Positions 7,243 through 14,548 are shown, counted from the stretch's first letter. The stretch: 19,686 nt of DNA from SZAS-79 sp031376265 (GCA_031376265.1 JANMDK010000012.1:1-19686), one strand, 5' to 3'. Made by a program: numbers and translations. Notes: generated by a model from the sequence alone, not told the origin.

Positions 7243-7638
7243 ATGAGCATGAGTGATCCGATAGCCGACATGCTGACGCGCATTCGCAATGCGCAGATGG
7301 TCGGCCACCAGGAAGTGAAGATGCCGGCCTCGAAGCTGAAGTCGTCGATCGCCAGCGTCCTCAAGGACGAGGGCTACATCGAGGACTTTGCGCAGCGCGA
7401 GAAGGAAGGCAAGTCCGAGCTCGTAGTGAGCCTCAAGTACTACGCCGGGCGCCCCGTGATCGAGAAGCTCGAGCGCATCTCGAAGCCGGGCCTGCGCGTC
7501 TACAAGGGCCGCGACAACCTGCCCAAGGTCATGAACGGCCTGGGCATCGCGATCCTCTCGACCTCGCGCGGCGTGATGACGGACAGCAAGGCGCGCGCCA
7601 CCGGCGTCGGCGGCGAAGTCCTCTGCATCGTGGCGTAA
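7243..7638 (+). CDS. rpsH: 30S ribosomal protein S8
   Basis: S8 (131 residues) binds the central domain of 16S rRNA. In E. coli it also represses the spc operon by binding its mRNA near the start of rplE. The sequence MSMSDPIADMLTRIRNAQ is typical, as are KVMNGLGIAILSTSRGVMTD and the C-terminal GGEVLCIVA. ATG at 7243 is preferred over ATG at 7249 because AAGGAG at 7231-7236 is 6 nt upstream, and because other S8 proteins begin MSM. The length matches E. coli (130). Confidence 0.97.
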   Translation: MSMSDPIADMLTRIRNAQMVGHQEVKMPASKLKSSIASVLKDEGYIEDFAQREKEGKSELVVSLKYYAGRPVIEKLERISKPGLRVYKGRDNLPKVMNGLGIAILSTSRGVMTDSKARATGVGGEVLCIVA

Positions 7639-7648
7639 GGAAGAAACC

Positions 7649-8182
7649 ATGTCGCGAATTGGAAAGAATCCGATAGTCGTGCCCAAGGGCGTGGAAATCA
7701 CCACGTCCGGTGGCCAGATCTCGGTCAAGGGGCCGCTGGGCACCATCGCCCGCCCGCTCGACCCGAACGTGGCGATCGAGCGCGAAGGCGAGAACCTGCA
7801 GTGCAAGGTCCTCGGCAACTCGCGTCACGCCAAGGCGATGTTCGGCACGGTGCGCGCACTCGTGTCCAACATGGTGGTCGGCGTGACCAAGGGCTGGGAG
7901 AGGAAACTCCAGCTGGTCGGCGTCGGATACCGCGCCCAGGCGCAGGGCGACAAGCTCAACCTCACGCTGGGTTTCTCGCACCCCGTGGTGCACCAGATGC
8001 CCAAGGGCGTAAAGGTCGTCACGCCGACGCAGACCGAGATCCTGCTTACCGGGGTCGACAAGCAGCAGGTCGGCCAGGTTGCCGCCGAAGTGCGCGCCTA
8101 TCGCGAGCCGGAGCCCTACAAGGGCAAGGGTGTGCGCTATGCCGACGAGACCATCGTCTTGAAAGAGACGAAGAAGAAGTAA
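7649..8182 (+). CDS. rplF: 50S ribosomal protein L6
   Basis: L6 (177 residues, the same as E. coli) lies near the factor-binding site at the base of the L7/L12 stalk. It begins MSRIGKNPIVVPKGVEITTS. Its two repeated domains are joined around residue 80, and it ends with the conserved REPEPYKGKGVRYADE and a lysine-rich tail. AAGGAAG at 7637-7643 overlaps the rpsH stop and sets the start. No unusual insertion is seen. Confidence 0.97.
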   Translation: MSRIGKNPIVVPKGVEITTSGGQISVKGPLGTIARPLDPNVAIEREGENLQCKVLGNSRHAKAMFGTVRALVSNMVVGVTKGWERKLQLVGVGYRAQAQGDKLNLTLGFSHPVVHQMPKGVKVVTPTQTEILLTGVDKQQVGQVAAEVRAYREPEPYKGKGVRYADETIVLKETKKK

Positions 8183-8193
8183 CGGAGCCGATC

Positions 8194-8550
8194 ATGTTCG
8201 ACAAGAATTCAGCAAGATTGCGCCGCGCACGCAAGACGCGCGCGAAGATCCGCCAGATCGACGCGGTGCGCCTCACGGTCACGCGCACCAACAGCCACAT
8301 TTACGCCCAGATCACCGCCGGCGACGGCGCCAAGGTCCTGGCGAGCGCCTCCACGGCCGAGAAGGAAGTGCGAGCGCAGCTCAAGCACGGCGGAAACGTC
8401 AAGGCCGCCGAAATGGTCGGCCAGCGCATTGCGGAGAAAGCCAAGGCCGCAGGCATCGAGTCGGTCGCGTTCGACCGCGGCGGCTACCGGTATCACGGCC
8501 GCGTCAAGGCCCTTGCCGACGCGGCCCGCGCCGGCGGCCTCAAGTTCTAA
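8194..8550 (+). CDS. rplR: 50S ribosomal protein L18
   Basis: L18 (118 residues) binds 5S rRNA together with L5 and L25. It starts MFDKNSARLRRARKTRAKIR, a basic head typical of the family, and contains RLTVTRTNSHIYAQI and the C-terminal VAFDRGGYRYHGRVKALADA. The open frame extends far upstream inside rplF, but the ATG at 8194 with CGGAG 6-10 nt upstream gives the family length (117 in E. coli). It follows rplF by 11 nt. Confidence 0.96.
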   Translation: MFDKNSARLRRARKTRAKIRQIDAVRLTVTRTNSHIYAQITAGDGAKVLASASTAEKEVRAQLKHGGNVKAAEMVGQRIAEKAKAAGIESVAFDRGGYRYHGRVKALADAARAGGLKF

Positions 8551-8568
8551 GCCACAGGAAGACACGAT

Positions 8569-9087
8569 ATGGCGAAGATGCAACCCAGGATGCAAAGCGA
8601 AGACCGCGGCGACGGTATGCGCGAGAAGATGGTCGCGATCAACCGCGTCACGAAGGTCGTCAAGGGTGGCCGGATCCTCGGCTTTGCCGCCCTCACGGTC
8701 GTCGGCGACGGCGACGGCGGAGTCGGCATGGGCAAGGGCAAGGCCCGCGAAGTGCCGGTCGCCGTGCAAAAGGCGATGGACGAAGCGCGCCGCAAGCAGG
8801 TCAAGATCAGCCTCAAGAACGGCACGCTGCACCACTCGGTGATCGGCCGGCATGGCGCGGCCGTGGTGCTGATGCAGCCCGCCTCGGACGGTACCGGCAT
8901 CATCGCCGGTGGCCCGATGCGCGCCGTGTTCGAGGTGATGGGCGTGACCAACATCCTCGCCAAGTGCTTCGGCTCGACCAACCCCTACAACGTCGTGCGC
9001 GCCACCCTCAACGGGCTGCAAGCGATGAACACCCCGGCCGAGATTGCCGCCAAGCGCGGCAAGAAGGTCGAAGAGATCCTGGCCTGA
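8569..9087 (+). CDS. rpsE: 30S ribosomal protein S5
   Basis: S5 (172 residues) acts in translational accuracy at the 30S body and neck. After a short head, the double-stranded RNA-binding-like domain begins REKMVAINRVTKVVKGGRIL and GFAALTVVGDGDGGVGMGKG. The C-terminal half has APGGPMR-type IIAGGPMRAVFEVMGVTNIL and NVVRATLNGL. The loop GDGDGGVGMGKGKAREV matches the region changed in spectinomycin-resistant mutants of other species; no change is claimed here. AGGAAG at 8556-8561 lies 7 nt before the ATG. Confidence 0.97.
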   Translation: MAKMQPRMQSEDRGDGMREKMVAINRVTKVVKGGRILGFAALTVVGDGDGGVGMGKGKAREVPVAVQKAMDEARRKQVKISLKNGTLHHSVIGRHGAAVVLMQPASDGTGIIAGGPMRAVFEVMGVTNILAKCFGSTNPYNVVRATLNGLQAMNTPAEIAAKRGKKVEEILA

Positions 9088-9098
9088 GGACCGACGCC

Positions 9099-9281
9099 AT
9101 GGCAGACAAGAGAATCAAGGTAAAGCTCGTAAAGAGCACCGCTGGCTGCAAGCAGAGCCATCGCGACACGGTTCGCGGCCTCGGCCTGCGCCGCATGCAC
9201 CACGTGGTCGAGGTGGAAGACACGCCGTCGGTGCGCGGCATGATCAACAAGGTCTACTACCTCGTCTCGGTAGTGGGCTGA
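9099..9281 (+). CDS. rpmD: 50S ribosomal protein L30
   Basis: L30 (60 residues) is a small, variable large-subunit protein that is lost in some lineages. The sequence KRIKVKLVKSTAGCKQSHRD followed by RGLGLRRMHHVVEVEDTPSV is the standard pattern. The reading frame is open upstream within rpsE, but ATG at 9099 with GAGGA at 9086-9090 gives the usual length (59 in E. coli). It sits between rpsE and rplO, as expected. Confidence 0.95.
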   Translation: MADKRIKVKLVKSTAGCKQSHRDTVRGLGLRRMHHVVEVEDTPSVRGMINKVYYLVSVVG

Positions 9282-9295
9282 ATCGGAGAAAGACG

Positions 9296-9754
9296 ATGCG
9301 TCTCAATGATCTGAAACCAGCCGAGGGCTCCAAGCGCCAACGCCGCCGTGTAGGCCGCGGCATCGGCTCGGGCCTGGGCAAGACGGCCGGCCGTGGTCAT
9401 AAGGGCCAGAAATCGCGCTCCGGCGGCTTTCACAAGGTCGGCTTCGAAGGCGGCCAGATGCCGCTGCATCGCCGTCTGCCCAAGCGCGGCTTCACTTCGC
9501 CGACGCGCGGCCTTACGGGCGAAGTGCGCCTGAGCGATCTGCAGAAACTCGACGCGACCGACATCGACCTCGATGCGCTCAAGGCCGCCGGCATCATCCG
9601 CCGCGATGCACTTGGCGCCAAGGTCATCCTGTCGGGCAAGCTCGAAAAGAAAGTCAGCCTCAAGGGCATTCGTGTCACCAAGGGCGCCCGCTCGGCCATC
9701 GAGGCCGCAGGCGGCAAGATCGAGATCGAGGAGGCCCAGCCGGCTGCCGAGTAA
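9296..9754 (+). CDS. rplO: 50S ribosomal protein L15
   Basis: L15 (152 residues) is a late-assembly 50S protein. It begins MRLNDLKPAEGSKRQRRRVG and has the glycine- and arginine-rich unfolded arm GSGLGKTAGRGHKGQKSRSG, followed by FEGGQMPLHRRLPKRGF. The C-terminal globular part ends in an acidic stretch (KIEIEEAQPAAE). GGAGAA at 9285-9290 is 5 nt before the ATG. The 21-nt gap after its stop leads to a TTG-started secY, so the two are not tightly coupled. Confidence 0.96.
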   Translation: MRLNDLKPAEGSKRQRRRVGRGIGSGLGKTAGRGHKGQKSRSGGFHKVGFEGGQMPLHRRLPKRGFTSPTRGLTGEVRLSDLQKLDATDIDLDALKAAGIIRRDALGAKVILSGKLEKKVSLKGIRVTKGARSAIEAAGGKIEIEEAQPAAE

Positions 9755-9775
9755 GGCACCGACTGGTCGAATAAA

Positions 9776-11095
9776 TTGGCAGCTGCGCTTCCCCAGGCCC
9801 GCTCAGGACGCTACGGCGACCTCAAGAAGAGGCTTTTTTTCCTCCTCGGGGCGCTGCTCGTCTTCCGCGTGGGTGCGCACATCCCCGTTCCGGGCATCGA
9901 CCCGAACGTGCTCGCCGATCTCTTCAAGAGCCAGCAGGGCGGCATCCTCGGGATGTTCAACATGTTCTCGGGCGGGGCGCTGTCGCGCTTCACGATTTTC
10001 GCGCTCGGCATCATGCCTTACATTTCGTCTTCGATCATCATGCAGCTGATGACCGCGGTGAGCCCGCAGCTCGAGCAGCTGCGCAAGGAAGGCGAGACGG
10101 GCCGCCGCAAAATCACTCAGTACACCCGCTACGGCACCGTGGTCCTCGCGCTCTTCCAGGCCACCGGGATCTCGATCGCGCTCGAGTCGCAGCCCGGCCT
10201 GGTGCTGGACCCCGGCCTCATGTTCCGCATCACTACGGTGACCACGCTGGTGACGGGCACGATGTTCCTCATGTGGCTCGGCGAACAGATCACCGAGCGC
10301 GGCCTGGGCAACGGCATCTCGATCATCATCTTCGCCGGAATCGCGGCAGGCCTGCCGAACGCAATCGCCGGAACGTTGGAGCTCGTGCGTACCGGTGCGA
10401 TGCACCCGGTCACGGCGCTCTTCATCGTCGCGGCGGTCATTGTCGTCACGGCGTTCGTCTGCTTCGTGGAGCGGGGGCAGCGCAAGATCCTCGTCAACTA
10501 CGCCAAGCGCCAGGTCGGCAACAAGGTGTACGGCGGGCAGAGCTCGCACCTGCCGTTCAAGCTCAACATGGCCGGCGTCATCCCGCCGATCTTCGCCTCC
10601 TCGCTGATCCTCTTCCCGGCGACGCTCCTGGGCTGGTTCGGCTCGGCCGAAGGCATGAACTGGCTCAAGGACGTGGCGGCGACGCTTTCGCCCGGCCAGC
10701 CGATCTACGTGATGATCTACGCGGCGCTGATCGTGTTCTTCTGCTTCTTCTACACGGCCCTGCAATACAACCCGAAGGAAACCGCCGACAACCTCAAGAA
10801 GTCGGGCGCCTTCGTGCCGGGCATCCGTCCCGGCGACCAGACGGCCCGTTACCTGGAGAAGATCCTCGTCAGGCTGACGCTCGCCGGCGCGATCTACGTG
10901 ACCGTGGTCTGCCTGCTGCCCGAATTCCTCATCCTCAAGTGGAACGTGCCGTTCTACTTCGGGGGTACATCCCTCCTGATCATCGTTGTCGTGACCATGG
11001 ATTTCATGTCGCAGGTCCAGGCCTACGTCATGACGCACCAGTACGAGAGCCTGCTCAAGAAGGCCAATTTCAAGGGCGGCCTCACGGCCCGCTAG
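9776..11095 (+). CDS. secY: Protein translocase subunit SecY (TTG start)
   Basis: SecY (439 residues) is the channel-forming subunit of the SecYEG translocon in the inner membrane. Ten hydrophobic segments are visible, the first at residues 20-35. The plug and pore region follows with FSGGALSRFTIFALGIMPYI. The cytosolic C5 loop has GIRPGDQTARYLEKI; R351 corresponds to the arginine essential for SecA function (E. coli R357). The C-terminal part has YESLLKKANFKG. The start is taken as TTG at 9776, because the product then begins MAAALPQARSGRYGDLKKRL, the right distance from the first membrane segment. No ATG occurs before residue 60. The Shine-Dalgarno sequence is poor: AAGG at 9753-9756 is 19 nt away. 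Confidence 0.93.
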   Translation: MAAALPQARSGRYGDLKKRLFFLLGALLVFRVGAHIPVPGIDPNVLADLFKSQQGGILGMFNMFSGGALSRFTIFALGIMPYISSSIIMQLMTAVSPQLEQLRKEGETGRRKITQYTRYGTVVLALFQATGISIALESQPGLVLDPGLMFRITTVTTLVTGTMFLMWLGEQITERGLGNGISIIIFAGIAAGLPNAIAGTLELVRTGAMHPVTALFIVAAVIVVTAFVCFVERGQRKILVNYAKRQVGNKVYGGQSSHLPFKLNMAGVIPPIFASSLILFPATLLGWFGSAEGMNWLKDVAATLSPGQPIYVMIYAALIVFFCFFYTALQYNPKETADNLKKSGAFVPGIRPGDQTARYLEKILVRLTLAGAIYVTVVCLLPEFLILKWNVPFYFGGTSLLIIVVVTMDFMSQVQAYVMTHQYESLLKKANFKGGLTAR

Positions 11096-11115
11096 AAGGA
11101 GAAGCGAAGCAGCTT

Positions 11116-11334
11116 ATGTCGAAGGAAGACGTGATCCAGATGGCGGGCGAGATCGTCGAGAACCTGCCTAACGCGACCTTTCGGGTCAAGCTGGAGAATG
11201 GACACGTCGTACTCGGGCATATCTCCGGGAAGATGAGGATGCACTACATTCGCATCCTGCCGGGGGACAAGGTCACGGTCGAGCTGACCCCATACGACCT
11301 CTCGCGGGCACGCATCGTGTTCCGCGCGAAATAG
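11116..11334 (+). CDS. infA: Translation initiation factor IF-1
   Basis: IF-1 (72 residues) is an OB-fold protein that binds the ribosomal A site during initiation. It begins MSKEDVIQMAGEIVENLPNA and carries the conserved LENGHVVLGHISGKMRMHYI, GDKVTVELTPYDLSRARIVF and a basic end. The length is exactly that of most bacterial IF-1 proteins. Placement between secY and rpmJ is usual in betaproteobacteria, whereas E. coli keeps infA elsewhere. AAGGAG at 11097-11101 is a little far (14 nt) from the ATG. Confidence 0.97.
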   Translation: MSKEDVIQMAGEIVENLPNATFRVKLENGHVVLGHISGKMRMHYIRILPGDKVTVELTPYDLSRARIVFRAK

Positions 11335-11350
11335 GAAACAGGAGCGCACC

Positions 11351-11464
11351 ATGAAAGTAATGGCATCGGTCAAGAAAATCTGCCGCAAGTGCAAGATCGT
11401 GCGGCGCAAGCGCGTGGTGCGGGTGATCTGCACCGACCCGCGGCACAAGCAGCGCCAGGGTTAA
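11351..11464 (+). CDS. rpmJ: 50S ribosomal protein L36 (zinc-ribbon type)
   Basis: A 37-codon frame encodes L36, one of the smallest ribosomal proteins, which stabilises 23S rRNA near the peptidyl transferase centre. It reads MKVMASVKKICRKCKIVRRK and ends in CTDPRHKQRQG. C11, C14, C27 and H32 form the zinc-binding set of the standard (C+) form. AGGAG at 11340-11344 lies 6 nt before the ATG. The residue at position 4 is Met where most homologues have Arg, which is a minor difference. The alpha promoter begins 5 nt after its stop. Confidence 0.96.
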   Translation: MKVMASVKKICRKCKIVRRKRVVRVICTDPRHKQRQG

Positions 11465-11468
11465 TGCC

Positions 11469-11497
11469 TTGAGCGGGCAGTATTTTAACGATATAAT
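11469..11497 (+). promoter_or_regulatory. Sigma-70 promoter for the alpha part (rpsM)
   Basis: TTGAGC at 11469-11474, an optimal 17-nt spacer and a perfect TATAAT at 11492-11497 form a strong predicted promoter. The extended core TTTAACGATATAAT differs at one base from the core of the spc promoter (TTTAAGGATATAAT). It starts 5 nt after the rpmJ stop and lies about 92 nt before the rpsM ATG. Transcription would begin near 11504. It probably adds to read-through from the spc part. Confidence 0.82.
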
Positions 11498-11503
11498 CTT
11501 CGG

Positions 11504-11588
11504 TTCCCCAATTGGGCCGATGACGTTTTTCGCCCAGGTTTTGAACGCCGTTCTCAAGACCGCCTTGAATAGATTCGCGGAGTAATCC
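11504..11588 (+). promoter_or_regulatory. Untranslated leader of rpsM
   Basis: About 85 nt lie between the predicted start site and the rpsM ATG. The leader holds the palindrome CCCAATTGGG (11507-11516) and an inverted repeat GAAC (11543-11546), GCC loop, GTTC (11550-11553) that can extend to a bulged TTGAAC/GTTCTCAA stem. GCGGAG at 11577-11582 is the ribosome-binding site, 6 nt from the ATG. In E. coli, S4 represses the alpha operon by binding a pseudoknot at this place. Whether these stems form an equivalent structure is inference. Confidence 0.4.
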
Positions 11589-11969
11589 ATGGCCCGTATT
11601 GCCGGAATCAACATTCCAAACCACCAGCACGCCGATATCGCGCTGACCTCCATCTTTGGCATTGGCCACGCGCGCGCGCAGGCCATCTGCAAGGCTGCGG
11701 GCATCATCGGCACGCGCAAGATGAAGGATCTCCAGGACTCGGAAGTCGACCGCCTGCGCGAAGCGGTGGCCAAGTTCACGGTCGAAGGCGACCTGCGCCG
11801 CGAAGTGTCGATGAGCATCAAGCGCCTCATGGACCTGGGCTGCTACCGCGGCCTGCGCCATCGCAAGGGCCTGCCGGTGCGCGGCCAGCGCACGCGCACC
11901 AACGCCCGCACCCGCAAGGGGCCGCGCAAGGCCGCGATCGCCGGCAAAGCGCCGCCGAGCAAGGGCTGA
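11589..11969 (+). CDS. rpsM: 30S ribosomal protein S13
   Basis: S13 (126 residues) lies in the 30S head, bridges to the large subunit and touches P-site tRNA. It begins MARIAGINIPNHQHADIALT, contains SIFGIGHARAQAI (helix-two-turns-helix) and ends with GLRHRKGLPVRGQRTRTNAR and a basic tail. The tail (KAAIAGKAPPSKG) is several residues longer than in E. coli (118 in total). GCGGAG at 11577-11582 sets the start. It is the first gene after the alpha promoter. Confidence 0.97.
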   Translation: MARIAGINIPNHQHADIALTSIFGIGHARAQAICKAAGIIGTRKMKDLQDSEVDRLREAVAKFTVEGDLRREVSMSIKRLMDLGCYRGLRHRKGLPVRGQRTRTNARTRKGPRKAAIAGKAPPSKG

Positions 11970-11998
11970 GAGCCCGCTAACGAATTTCCAGGAAAACA

Positions 11999-12412
11999 AT
12001 GGCCAAGATCCCCACTCCCCAGCAGATGCAGTCCGCCGCGCGGACGCGCAAGAAGGTCAAGAAGAACGTCGCCGAGGGCATCGCCCACGTGCACGCGTCG
12101 TTCAACAACACCATCATCACGATCACCGACCGGCAGGGCAACGCGCTCTCCTGGGCGACCTCGGGCAACGCCGGCTTCAAGGGCTCGCGCAAGTCGACCC
12201 CGTTCGCCGCGCAGATCGCCGCGGAGCGCGCCGGACGCGCAGCGCAGGAATGCGGCGTGAAGAACATCGAAGTGCGCATCAAGGGCCCCGGCCCGGGACG
12301 CGAGTCGGCCGTGCGCGCTTTAAACGCAATCGGCATGAAGATCAGCAGCATCGCGGACGTCACGCCGGTGCCGCATAACGGCTGCCGCGCGCCGAAGAAG
12401 CGCCGCGTCTAA
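11999..12412 (+). CDS. rpsK: 30S ribosomal protein S11
   Basis: S11 (137 residues) is part of the 30S platform near the mRNA exit and the Shine-Dalgarno helix. The segments HVHASFNNTIITITDRQGNA, WATSGNAGFKGSRKSTPFAA and DVTPVPHNGCRAPKKRRV are canonical. The N-terminal 20 residues (TPQQMQSAARTRKKVKK) are a slightly longer basic head than in E. coli (129 in total). AGGAAAA at 11990-11996 precedes the ATG. Confidence 0.97.
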   Translation: MAKIPTPQQMQSAARTRKKVKKNVAEGIAHVHASFNNTIITITDRQGNALSWATSGNAGFKGSRKSTPFAAQIAAERAGRAAQECGVKNIEVRIKGPGPGRESAVRALNAIGMKISSIADVTPVPHNGCRAPKKRRV

Positions 12413-12427
12413 GGCCAAGGAGAGAAC

Positions 12428-13057
12428 ATGGCAAGGAACCTCGACGCTAAGTGCCGTCAATGCCGCAGGGAAGGCGAGAAGCTCTTCCTCAAGGGCGAGA
12501 AGTGCTTCACCGACAAATGCGCAATCGAGCGCCGCGCGTACGCGCCCGGCCAGCACGGCCAGAAGAGCGGCATGCGCCTGTCCGACTACGGCAAGCAGCT
12601 GCGCGAAAAGCAGAAGATGCGCCGCATCTACGGCATCCTCGAGCGCCAGTTCCGCAAGATCTACGCCGGGGCCGACCAGAAAAAAGGCATCACGGGCGAG
12701 AACCTGCTTCAGGCACTCGAGTCGCGCCTGGACACGGTCGTGTTCCGCATGGGTTTCGGCGCCTCGCGCTCCGAATCGCGCCAGATCGTTCGCCACAACG
12801 GCATCCTCGTGAACGCCAGGCGCGTCAACATCCCGTCGTATCTGGTCAAGCCGGGCGATGTGGTCGAGGTGGCGGGACCCGCCAAGGACCAGCTGCGCAT
12901 CAAGGCGGCGGCCGAGGCGAGCGAGAGCCGCGGCATTCCCGAGTGGCTCGACGTGGATTCGAAGGCGCTCAAGGGCACGTTCAAGAACCTGCCCGCGCGC
13001 TCCGAGCTGCCGGCCTCGATCAACGAGAGCCTGGTCGTCGAGCTGTACTCGAAGTAA
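12428..13057 (+). CDS. rpsD: 30S ribosomal protein S4 with four-cysteine zinc motif
   Basis: S4 (209 residues) starts 30S assembly and, in E. coli, represses the alpha operon. The core has APGQHGQKSGMRLSDYGKQL, LREKQKMRRIYGILERQF and the S4 RNA-binding domain at about residues 95-160 (LESRLDTVVFRMGFGASRSE, then HNGILVNARRVNIPSY). C9, C12, C26 and C31 match the zinc-binding cysteines of Thermus S4, while E. coli S4 lacks the set. This is therefore the C+ type. AAGGAG at 12417-12422 lies 5 nt before the ATG. The end, VNESLVVELYSK-like, is typical. Confidence 0.97.
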   Translation: MARNLDAKCRQCRREGEKLFLKGEKCFTDKCAIERRAYAPGQHGQKSGMRLSDYGKQLREKQKMRRIYGILERQFRKIYAGADQKKGITGENLLQALESRLDTVVFRMGFGASRSESRQIVRHNGILVNARRVNIPSYLVKPGDVVEVAGPAKDQLRIKAAAEASESRGIPEWLDVDSKALKGTFKNLPARSELPASINESLVVELYSK

Positions 13058-13071
13058 CCCCAATTCAGCTG

Positions 13072-13090
13072 CGGCCCGCGTTTCGGGCCG
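13072..13090 (+). promoter_or_regulatory. Hairpin between rpsD and rpoA
   Basis: CGGCCCG at 13072-13078 and CGGGCCG at 13084-13090 form a perfect 7-bp GC stem with the 5-nt loop CGTTT. The following sequence has no T run, so complete termination is unlikely. The hairpin lies in the 64-nt gap before rpoA, 31 nt ahead of its ATG. It may adjust rpoA output relative to the ribosomal genes by partial attenuation, pausing or mRNA processing, which is inference. Confidence 0.55.
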
Positions 13091-13121
13091 TGCGATTCAC
13101 CTTTAGGTCAGGACAGCCAAT

Positions 13122-14105
13122 ATGCCGCAGACCGGATTTCTCAAGCCGCGCATCGTAGATGTGCAGAACCTCTCCCCGTACCACGCCAAGGTCACGATGG
13201 AGCCTTTCGAGCGCGGCTATGGGCACACCCTGGGCAACGCGCTTCGCCGCGTGCTGCTCTCGTCCATGCCGGGCTATGCGCCGACCGAGGTGCAGATCGT
13301 CGGCGTGGTTCACGAGTATTCGACGCTCGACGGCGTTCGCGAGGACATCGTCGACATCCTGCTCAACCTCAAGGGCGTGGTCCTGCGGCTGCACAACCGC
13401 CAGGAAGCCATCCTGACGCTGCGCAAGAAAGGCGATGGCCCGGTGACCGCAGCCGACATCGAAGAGCAGCACGACGTCGAGATCGTCAATCCCGAGCATG
13501 TCATCGCCCACCTCACGGCCGGCGGCAAGCTCGAGATGCAGATCAAGGTCGAGATGGGCCGCGGCTACGTGCCCGGCAACATGCGCTACCTGCCCGAGGA
13601 AACCAAGGGCATCGGCCGCGTGATCCTCGACGCCTCGTTCAGCCCGGTGCGCCGCGTTTCGTACCTGGTCGAGTCCGCCCGCGTCGAGCAGCGCACCGAC
13701 CTCGACAAGCTGGTCATCGACATCGAGACCAACGGCGCGATCGAGCCCGAAGAATCGATCCGCTACGCCGCGCGCATCCTCGTCGACCAGCTTTCGGTCT
13801 TCGCGCAGCTCGAGGGCACCGCGCTGCCGACCGAAACGCCGAAATCGCCGCAGGTCGACCCGATCCTGCTGCGCCCGGTCGACGACCTCGAGCTGACGGT
13901 GCGCTCGGCCAACTGCCTCAAGGCCGAGAATATCTATTACATCGGCGACCTCATCCAGCGCACCGAGACCGAGCTGCTCAAGACGCCGAACCTCGGCCGC
14001 AAGTCGCTCAACGAGATCAAGGAAGTGCTTGCCTCGCGCGGGCTCACGCTCGGCATGAAGCTCGAGAACTGGCCGCCCGCCGGCCTCGAGCACGGCAGGA
14101 ACTAA
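13122..14105 (+). CDS. rpoA: DNA-directed RNA polymerase subunit alpha
   Basis: The alpha subunit (327 residues) dimerises to start RNA polymerase assembly. The N-terminal domain (about 1-230) contains EPFERGYGHTLGNALRRVLL and SSMPGYAPTEVQI. A linker near 231-247 leads to the C-terminal domain (LELTVRSANCLKAENI onward). The residues that bind UP-element DNA are all present: R261, N264, C265, G292, K294, S295 and E298, offset by four from E. coli numbering. The ribosome-binding site is weak (TCAGGA at 13108-13113). Its place between rpsD and rplQ is standard. A normal alpha C-terminal domain supports the proteobacterial assignment. Confidence 0.98.
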   Translation: MPQTGFLKPRIVDVQNLSPYHAKVTMEPFERGYGHTLGNALRRVLLSSMPGYAPTEVQIVGVVHEYSTLDGVREDIVDILLNLKGVVLRLHNRQEAILTLRKKGDGPVTAADIEEQHDVEIVNPEHVIAHLTAGGKLEMQIKVEMGRGYVPGNMRYLPEETKGIGRVILDASFSPVRRVSYLVESARVEQRTDLDKLVIDIETNGAIEPEESIRYAARILVDQLSVFAQLEGTALPTETPKSPQVDPILLRPVDDLELTVRSANCLKAENIYYIGDLIQRTETELLKTPNLGRKSLNEIKEVLASRGLTLGMKLENWPPAGLEHGRN

Positions 14106-14124
14106 GGAAAGCGAGGGAATAGCC

Positions 14125-14526
14125 ATGCGCCACGGCCACGGACTCAGAAAGCTCAACCGCACTTCGTCGCACCGCCTCGCCATGTTCCGCAACATGGCGG
14201 TCTCGATGCTGCGCCACGAAACCATCAATACCACGCTGCCCAAGGCCAAAGAGCTGCGCCGCATCGTCGAGCCGCTCATTACGCTCGGCAAGGCGCCCAC
14301 GCTCGCAAACCGCAGGCTGGCGTTCAACCGCCTGCGCGACCGCGAGATCGTCGGCAAGCTCTTCGACGAGCTCGGCCCGCGCTACGCGAAGCGCAATGGC
14401 GGCTACCTCAGCATCCTCAAGAACGGCTTTCGCAAGGGCGACAACGCCCCCATGGCGCTGGTCATGCTGATGGACCAGCCCGAGCGCCCCGCCGAAGCAA
14501 AGTCGGCGGAGAAGTCCGAGGGATAG
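14125..14526 (+). CDS. rplQ: 50S ribosomal protein L17
   Basis: L17 (133 residues) lies near the tunnel exit of the large subunit. It begins MRHGHGLRKLNRTSSHRLAM and has LRHETINTTLPKAKELRRIV and the conserved ILKNGFRKGDNAPMALVML. GAGGGA at 14113-14118 is the ribosome-binding site. The short acidic/lysine tail (AEAKSAEKSEG) is variable in the family. It is the last gene of the cluster; an intrinsic terminator follows 22 nt after its stop. Confidence 0.97.
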   Translation: MRHGHGLRKLNRTSSHRLAMFRNMAVSMLRHETINTTLPKAKELRRIVEPLITLGKAPTLANRRLAFNRLRDREIVGKLFDELGPRYAKRNGGYLSILKNGFRKGDNAPMALVMLMDQPERPAEAKSAEKSEG

Positions 14527-14548
14527 TCCTTCAGGATGGGCAACCAGG

